NCBI GenBank assembly: GCA_002402125.1
Contig: NVVG01000172.1
Location: 1-10,644, forward strand
DNA length: 10,644 nt
Source: Moraxellaceae bacterium
GTDB taxonomy: Bacteria; Pseudomonadota; Gammaproteobacteria; Pseudomonadales; Ketobacteraceae
Direction: 5' to 3'
In this document: positions 6,465 to 10,644 of the stretch, in pieces
How positions within the stretch are numbered: the first letter of the stretch is position 1
Layout: each line of letters starts with the position of its first letter
Notes under the pieces: generated by a model
Databases searched by the model: none
What the model was told of the DNA's origin: nothing
What the model saw: only the letters and a program-made list of their open reading frames with translations
Position numbers and translations under genes: made by a program

Positions 6465-7403
6465 ATGAGCACCATAGATCAATACGTGAGTTTTGTAACG
6501 ATTATTGAGACCAAAAGTCTGGCAACAGCCGCAAAGACACTTAATCGTTCGCCCTCTACCATCAGCAAACATTTATCAAAATTAGAGGAAAGATTGGACA
6601 CCCGATTAATTGATAGAAATACGATGTCATTATCAGCAACTAAGATTGGGCAGAGCTTCTACGACGACTGCAAAGAAATTATTAATCGAATTAACGAGGC
6701 AGAGCTACAGCTTCAGGAGGACCAAACCAAAGTCGCGGGAACTATTACCATCTCTGTACCAAGAATCCTCTTAGATAGTTTGCTATTCAAATATTTGAAC
6801 AACTTTAGCCAACAATATCCCGACATTTGTTTTAATGTAAAAGTCTCAGATAGGAACGAAAATCTGATTGATAGTGGTGTTGATTTTGCTCTCAGGAATG
6901 GCCCACTTGCAGACAATCAACTCATGGCTACAAAACTTATTGTGACGAATTATATCCTTTGCGCTTCCAAAAAGTATATTGATCGTATGGGAACACCCGA
7001 CTCATTCGTCGCTATTAAATCGCATCAGATTATCATACCTTCGTTTTCTTATCTAAATAACGTGGATTTCATTAAAATGATATCGCTGCACTCGCCGGGA
7101 CTTGAGCCGTTATTGGCGGAACTAATGAAGAGCAACAAAGGTTTAACCATTGATGATTCTTATGGTTATAAAATGGCGATCTTAGAAGGTCTGGGAATTG
7201 GCTTCATGTTGGATCAATTTGTGGCTAAAGAAATACAGCAAGAAAACCTGATCCATCTTTTTCCGGAATTATCATTTCCCAACCATGAATTCTATCTTGT
7301 CTACCAAAGTCGAGATTATATGCCGATGAGAATGAAAGTTTTTAAGGCATACTTAGTTGAATGCTATCGCAAAGATAGCATTCATGATTTCGGAGCGATG
7401 TGA
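6465..7403 (+). CDS. LysR-type transcriptional regulator
   Basis: A 312-residue DNA-binding regulator of normal family length. The N-terminal winged helix-turn-helix spans about 1-60, with the recognition core 'SLATAAKTLNRSPSTISKHL' at 18-37 and the linker helix after it. The effector-binding domain starts near residue 90 (GTITISVPRILLDSLL) and runs in the usual form: 'DSGVDFALRNGPL' near 135-147, then 'AILEGLGIGFM' near 240-250. The ATG at 6465 has GGAG at 6454-6457, seven bases away, and a perfect palindrome before that. It is divergent from the two dehydrogenases, which are its most probable targets (family knowledge plus context). Its last codons are built from an 11-bp inverted repeat, so the C-terminal tail may be recent. 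Confidence 0.93.
   Translation: MSTIDQYVSFVTIIETKSLATAAKTLNRSPSTISKHLSKLEERLDTRLIDRNTMSLSATKIGQSFYDDCKEIINRINEAELQLQEDQTKVAGTITISVPRILLDSLLFKYLNNFSQQYPDICFNVKVSDRNENLIDSGVDFALRNGPLADNQLMATKLIVTNYILCASKKYIDRMGTPDSFVAIKSHQIIIPSFSYLNNVDFIKMISLHSPGLEPLLAELMKSNKGLTIDDSYGYKMAILEGLGIGFMLDQFVAKEIQQENLIHLFPELSFPNHEFYLVYQSRDYMPMRMKVFKAYLVECYRKDSIHDFGAM
7358..7384 (+). repeat. Perfect 11-bp inverted repeat inside the 3' end of lysR
   Basis: TGAATGCTATC (7358-7368) and GATAGCATTCA (7374-7384) are exact complements around a 5-base loop GCAAA. It ends 16 bases before the last coding-strand base of the stop codon. Only a short ATTT follows, so it is a poor intrinsic terminator by itself, but it would form a stable mRNA hairpin that protects or attenuates the 3' end. 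Confidence 0.6.
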
Positions 7404-7434
7404 ACCCGTCCTATGAAAATGGATAGATCACACT

Positions 7435-7460
7435 GCGATTGGCAATCGTAAGGTTTTTTT
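7435..7460 (+). terminator. Weak intrinsic terminator after lysR
   Basis: GCGATT-GGC-AATCGT forms a 6-bp stem (one G-U) at 7435-7449, and after AAGG comes a run of seven T (7454-7460). The stem is short and separated from the T run by four bases, so efficiency is doubtful. It lies 32 bases past the lysR stop. Confidence 0.35.
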
Positions 7461-7674
7461 ACCTGGGGAGGAATGCACGATCAAGCCTGTTGAATTGAAT
7501 TGACTCAGATATTTCTCTAGAGTTTTTTTCAGAACTGAGTTTTGCTAACAATTCAAAAGCTGCTTGATAGCTAACAGGGCCGCCATTTGAAGTAATGACT
7601 TTGTTACCAATTGCTACATTTTGGACGGTGTAGGCACCCGTAGCAGGGCAATTGCCCGCACTAATAGCTAACAA
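7459..7674 (-). pseudogene. 3' remnant of a DJ-1/PfpI-family gene
   Basis: A 71-codon open frame whose last 50 residues resemble the C-terminal end of DJ-1/PfpI (class I glutamine amidotransferase-like) proteins: 'GNKVITSNGGPVSYQAAFEL' matches the usual 'dG-vITs-G...a-alhLv' strand-helix, then 'SESIQFNRLD'. The nucleophile-elbow Cys region that should lie well upstream is absent. The frame closes with TGA just before 7674, and the first 20 residues do not fit the family. There is no ribosome site before the TTG. I infer a truncated, inactive gene; the family call comes from pattern only. Confidence 0.5.
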
Positions 7675-7880
7675 GCGTCATTTATGGCCAGTAATGCATA
7701 TTTTCTGGCACCTATTGCCCTTCTACGGGATTCGTTCTTTGGATAATATAAAATAAACGGGCGTCTAGCGTCCAATCGATGGCAAATAGGACAGGGGTCG
7801 GTATGCCTGATTGCAAAGACTAAACAACATCACAACAGCACCCAAAACAATAATAACGAATAATAAGAAAGGTTGAATGA

Positions 7881-10100
7881 ATGTCATATCTAGCCCCATT
7901 TAGAATAAAATGTGTTGCTATACTATCCCTAGTGACGATTATATCCGGCTGCAAAACTGCACAGGACGGAGAGCACGCCTACGAGCTAGCCCAGGGTTGC
8001 TACGCTGTTCAGCCTTATGACTCCACAGATTTTCTCGTTGCTGATCAGGATACCTATAAACTGCAAGCGTCTTCCGAGCAAGGGGCCGAGAAGTTTTTTC
8101 TAAAACCATCAAGCCTAGGATCTTTCCTACTTTATGATCGTGCTGGGTACTACCTAAGTGCAAACGGTTTGAAAATAAGACGCACCGATGTGGCTGGTGC
8201 TGGCTCTGCATGGGCGATTAACCACCTAGAGATTAATGACGATGGTACCAAAATTGGTGATGCTTACACCCTTACCTCTGAAAACTCATTGGACCCACGG
8301 CTATCCGCTTCTTCCGGAAAACTATCTTCAGTTTTAGTCAACGCAAAACCACCATTGAGTGTCGCGTTTAATCTAGTACCTCAACCAGATTCAGCTTGTA
8401 CTTCTCATCCAGAAGCTGCACTGGATGCAAAAATCTTGTCTGATGCGGAAGCCCAGAGCAACCCTAATGAGCCTGTTGTCGGATTTGCCGATCTGCACAC
8501 ACACATTGGCTTCCCAAAATCAATGGCATCACTCTCTATGGTCGGTGACGTTTTCCACGCCTACGGTATTGAACATGCACTACATGACTGTGACGACATT
8601 CACGGCAATAATGGCTCTCTAGATTTTCTAGAAGGAAATGATGGAAATGGCGGTCATAACACAACAGGCTATCCAGAGCTCACCTATTGGCCCCACCGAT
8701 CAAGCAAAACCCACGTTCAAGCTTACTATCGCTGGTTACAGCGGGCACAATTAAGTGGCCTAAAACTCATCGTTACCAATGTTACCGGCAACCCGGCTTT
8801 CTGCGACCTGTTAAGTCTAATGCACCTTGGCAAGACAAAGGATAAATGCACTGGCGTAGATGCGGTTAAACAACAAACTCAATACATTTACGACCTTCAA
8901 GATTACGTTGACGCTCAAGAAGGTGGTCCAGGAAAAGGATGGTTCAGAATCGTCACCTCCCCTTCGCAGGCTCGACAAGCCATTGCAAAAAATCAGCTGG
9001 CCGTCGTGCTTGGCACTGAGCACGGAGCATTATTTGATTGCCGTGAAGGTGTGGATTATTGCACTGAGGAATACGTTGAAGAACAACTAAGTGAAATATA
9101 TGACATGGGCATTCGATCTGTATTTCCTATTCATCGATTCGACAATGGCTTCGGCGGCACAAAAACTGCCGACGGTGCTGATGGCGGATGGATGCACCTG
9201 ACCAGCAAGATGAGCACCAGCAAAATGCGTAACATTATTGATCTACTCAACCCAGCGCGCTTATTGTTCAAAGAAATAGGTGGCCATTTTTGGGAATTTG
9301 AAGATTGCCCAGCAGGCATCAATGGCGCTACCGGTGTGATGAGCATGGTCGACTTTGTTAACAATGACTTAAGTGTACTGACTGACGCTGTATCAAGTGT
9401 TGGCGCTGTAGGGCCATTACTCGAGAAGGGTCTGGATGTGATATTTATTGATAAACTATCACCACTGCCTGATTACGCAGAATTTGAAGGGGATAAGCAC
9501 CTATGTAATAAAAGGGGTCTTCAAGATATTGGCGCTTACTTAATAAACCGAATTATCGATAAAGGCATGATTCTCGAAATCGATCACATGAGTTATTTCA
9601 CCCAAAAACAAACCCTCGACATTCTGCAACAAAGACAATATTCAGGTTTTATTTCTTCCCACGATTGGTTTGAAAACAACGAAGAAATACGCAGCCAAAT
9701 ATTGGGCCTCGGTGGATTAATAAGCCCAATGAAAGGCAACCCATCTAGCATTGCCGGTCGCATAAAGGCTCTAAAAGCTGAGTTAGAGCAACATCCATAC
9801 ACCGTTGGTGTTGCCGTCAGTACCGATATTCAGGGCGTCACATCCCAAGCAAATAGTGACGATGGCGTAGAGATCGAATACCCCTTCCTGTCTTACGATG
9901 GCAATGTAAGATTCTACAAACCTAAAACCGGCAATCGCGAATTCGATTATGCTACCGAGGGAGTGGCGCATTACGGGTTGTTAGCGGAGTGGGTGGAAAA
10001 CCTCCGTCAGGTTGACGAGAACGATCCGGAAGACCTCATGGGCATCTTCATGAATTCTGCCGAGGCCTATCTACAAATGTGGGAGCGAGCTGAAAACTAA
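7881..10100 (+). CDS. Lipoprotein with beta-trefoil-like domain and M19-like metallohydrolase domain
   Basis: A 739-residue exported lipoprotein. Signal residues 1-23 end in I-S-G-C24, with Lys next, which suggests the outer membrane. Residues 38-170 look like a fascin/ricin-like beta-trefoil (FFLKPSSLGSFLLYDRAGYY at 72-91). The amidohydrolase-superfamily domain starts at DLHTH (His206, His208). Later candidate ligands follow the order seen in membrane dipeptidases (peptidase M19): Glu380 in GTEHG, His418 in PIHRFDN, His569 in EIDHMS, His594 in SSHDW and Asp649 in STDIQG. M19 enzymes normally have HxD at the first site; here it is HxH. The protein is much longer than usual M19 enzymes (about 350-450), through the N-terminal domain and Cys-rich insertions (Cys237, 308, 323, 387, 394, 476, 542). 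AGAAAGG, eight bases before the ATG, fixes the start. The hydrolase fold is well supported; dipeptide hydrolysis is not shown. Confidence 0.85.
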   Translation: MSYLAPFRIKCVAILSLVTIISGCKTAQDGEHAYELAQGCYAVQPYDSTDFLVADQDTYKLQASSEQGAEKFFLKPSSLGSFLLYDRAGYYLSANGLKIRRTDVAGAGSAWAINHLEINDDGTKIGDAYTLTSENSLDPRLSASSGKLSSVLVNAKPPLSVAFNLVPQPDSACTSHPEAALDAKILSDAEAQSNPNEPVVGFADLHTHIGFPKSMASLSMVGDVFHAYGIEHALHDCDDIHGNNGSLDFLEGNDGNGGHNTTGYPELTYWPHRSSKTHVQAYYRWLQRAQLSGLKLIVTNVTGNPAFCDLLSLMHLGKTKDKCTGVDAVKQQTQYIYDLQDYVDAQEGGPGKGWFRIVTSPSQARQAIAKNQLAVVLGTEHGALFDCREGVDYCTEEYVEEQLSEIYDMGIRSVFPIHRFDNGFGGTKTADGADGGWMHLTSKMSTSKMRNIIDLLNPARLLFKEIGGHFWEFEDCPAGINGATGVMSMVDFVNNDLSVLTDAVSSVGAVGPLLEKGLDVIFIDKLSPLPDYAEFEGDKHLCNKRGLQDIGAYLINRIIDKGMILEIDHMSYFTQKQTLDILQQRQYSGFISSHDWFENNEEIRSQILGLGGLISPMKGNPSSIAGRIKALKAELEQHPYTVGVAVSTDIQGVTSQANSDDGVEIEYPFLSYDGNVRFYKPKTGNREFDYATEGVAHYGLLAEWVENLRQVDENDPEDLMGIFMNSAEAYLQMWERAEN

Positions 10101-10144
10101 GGACGATTAATCGCCTAACACCATCTAACCACCCTTTCAAAACC

Positions 10145-10185
10145 AATAACTGATTGACCTTAGAGGTTGATCAGTTATTTTCTCG
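10145..10185 (+). terminator. Strong intrinsic terminator after the M19-like lipoprotein
   Basis: A 16-bp stem: left arm 10145-10160 and right arm 10164-10179 pair at every position with two G-U wobbles, around the loop TAG. The transcript then reads TTTCTC. The left arm starts with AATAA, so the structure can also work in the other direction. It begins 44 bases past the stop codon. Confidence 0.8.
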
Positions 10186-10260
10186 GCAAATGACCTTTCC
10201 TCACGACTTCAATACACTGTTTATATTGCAAAGCAAAAAACCGTTAGAAAGGGTCATGCC

Positions 10261-10518
10261 ATGTCAGATCGAAAATTGCGCCCAGCGTCAATCCGCCGTG
10301 CTGCCAACCGAGTCGCAACTAATGCTCGTAAGCGCTTATTTGAGGCAGAAAGCTTAGTCCAAGCAGGAAAAACTCCTTACGAGTTAATTTACCAAGGGGA
10401 AATCGCACAACTTCGATACTACCCTCCCCTCAGTGAAACATCGATCACTGTTGGTGATAGTGAAGTAAAAGTAGAAACCTCTTCTCACCGCATCCCACTA
10501 GTACTAACATCGTTATAG
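10261..10518 (+). pseudogene. Truncated N-terminus of a PHA-synthase-like alpha/beta hydrolase
   Basis: An 85-residue ORF with a good ribosome site (AAAGGG, seven bases before ATG 10261). Residues 36-56 (KTPYELIYQGEIAQLRYYPP) followed by 'HRIPLVLTSL' at 76-85 are like the beginning of PHA-synthase-type and related alpha/beta hydrolases, where 'TP.E.....LRYY.P' leads into 'TPLLLVPSLIN'. The protein ends exactly there with TAG. The nucleophile elbow (G-x-S/C-x-G) and the rest of the fold, some 250 or more residues, are missing. None of the three plus-strand frames downstream to the window end resumes recognisable homology. It is either a broken gene or a short protein of its own. The resemblance is by pattern and moderate. 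Confidence 0.5.
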
Positions 10519-10644
10519 ATAAACAATACAACCCTATTCTTTTTAGCATTTCCTACCCCATATTTTTTGGAAAACCCTGAATTCTACGATGAGTGCAGCA
10601 TGAGGGATATCATTTTAGAAATATCTGCGGCAAGGACGCCGCAG
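10519..10644. other. Window-end region after the truncated hydrolase
   Basis: An AT-rich tail with no ORF that can be supported inside the window. It ends in a perfect GC hairpin: CTGCGGC (10625-10631), loop AAGGAC, GCCGCAG (10638-10644). The window stops at the last base of the stem, so a following T-tract or larger repeat cannot be judged. Confidence 0.45.

Larger units (their letters stand above)
7404..7880. other. 477-base intergenic region with gene decay
   Basis: It contains a possible lysR terminator, the 3' remnant of a DJ-1/PfpI-like gene on the minus strand, and about 200 bases before the next gene with no convincing ORF. A 54-codon open frame without a start (minus, 7668-7829) could be more decayed coding DNA. 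The ribosome site for the next gene (AGAAAGG, ending 7872) closes the region. Confidence 0.5.

Noticed and set aside
7668..7772. attC-like ends (GCTAACAAGCGTC near 7667 and GGGCGTCTAGCG near 7770) suggesting an integron recombination site
   Set aside because: Neither end satisfies the RYYYAAC / GTTRRRY core boxes, the arms pair poorly, and no integrase or cassette-like gene order is present.
7668..7829. 54-codon open frame on the minus strand (contains RRPFILYYPKNESRRRAIG)
   Set aside because: It has no start codon with ribosome site and no family I can name; kept only as possible decayed coding DNA.
8817..9364. Open frames antisense to the M19-like gene
   Set aside because: They are shadows of a long, well-supported coding sequence, without ribosome sites or recognisable content.
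10154..10357. 67-codon plus-strand frame across the terminator and the truncated hydrolase
   Set aside because: It runs through the hairpin and overlaps a better ORF in another frame with a clear ribosome site.

Overview
The window looks like an accessory stretch of an AT-rich Gram-negative chromosome, most likely a gammaproteobacterium. Three proteins have lipoprotein signal peptides with a lipobox, ribosome-binding sites are of the GGAG/AAGG type, and the genes are short transcription units in mixed orientation separated by long, partly decayed gaps. No rRNA, tRNA, CRISPR array, transposase or integrase was recognised. The taxonomic guess is inference from gene style, not from a marker gene.

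Left part (1-3600): a cysteine-rich lipoprotein on the minus strand (84-617) diverges from a flavin monooxygenase of the Baeyer-Villiger/EthA type (936-2384, +). The monooxygenase converges with a second lipoprotein (2423-3151, -). A 449-base gap (3152-3600) follows, with a nested inverted repeat, a good promoter and a folded leader.

Middle part (3601-7403): a four-helix membrane protein (3601-4131, +) converges with a tandem pair of classical short-chain dehydrogenases (4372-5205 and 5288-6094, both -), about three quarters identical by manual count. The upstream copy has a TATACC hexanucleotide microsatellite immediately before its ATG. A LysR-type regulator (6465-7403, +) is divergent from the pair and has a perfect 19-bp palindrome between its probable promoter and its ribosome-binding site.

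Right part (7404-10644): a gap holds the decayed 3' end of a probable DJ-1/PfpI-family gene (minus strand). Then comes a 739-residue lipoprotein whose ligands match membrane dipeptidases (peptidase M19-like), followed by a strong terminator hairpin. Last is a short ORF that resembles the first quarter of a PHA-synthase-like alpha/beta hydrolase and stops early, and then a GC hairpin at the window edge.

Working together (inference): short-chain dehydrogenases can make ketones from alcohols, and Baeyer-Villiger monooxygenases turn ketones into esters or lactones. The monooxygenase, two dehydrogenases and LysR regulator could therefore be an inducible alcohol/ketone catabolic set. The monooxygenase is not in the same operon as the dehydrogenases, so this link is only contextual. 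I found no convincing new defence or mobile system. The most distinctive signals are the repeat-preceded duplicated dehydrogenase, the palindromes around lysR, and the unusual two-domain M19-like lipoprotein.
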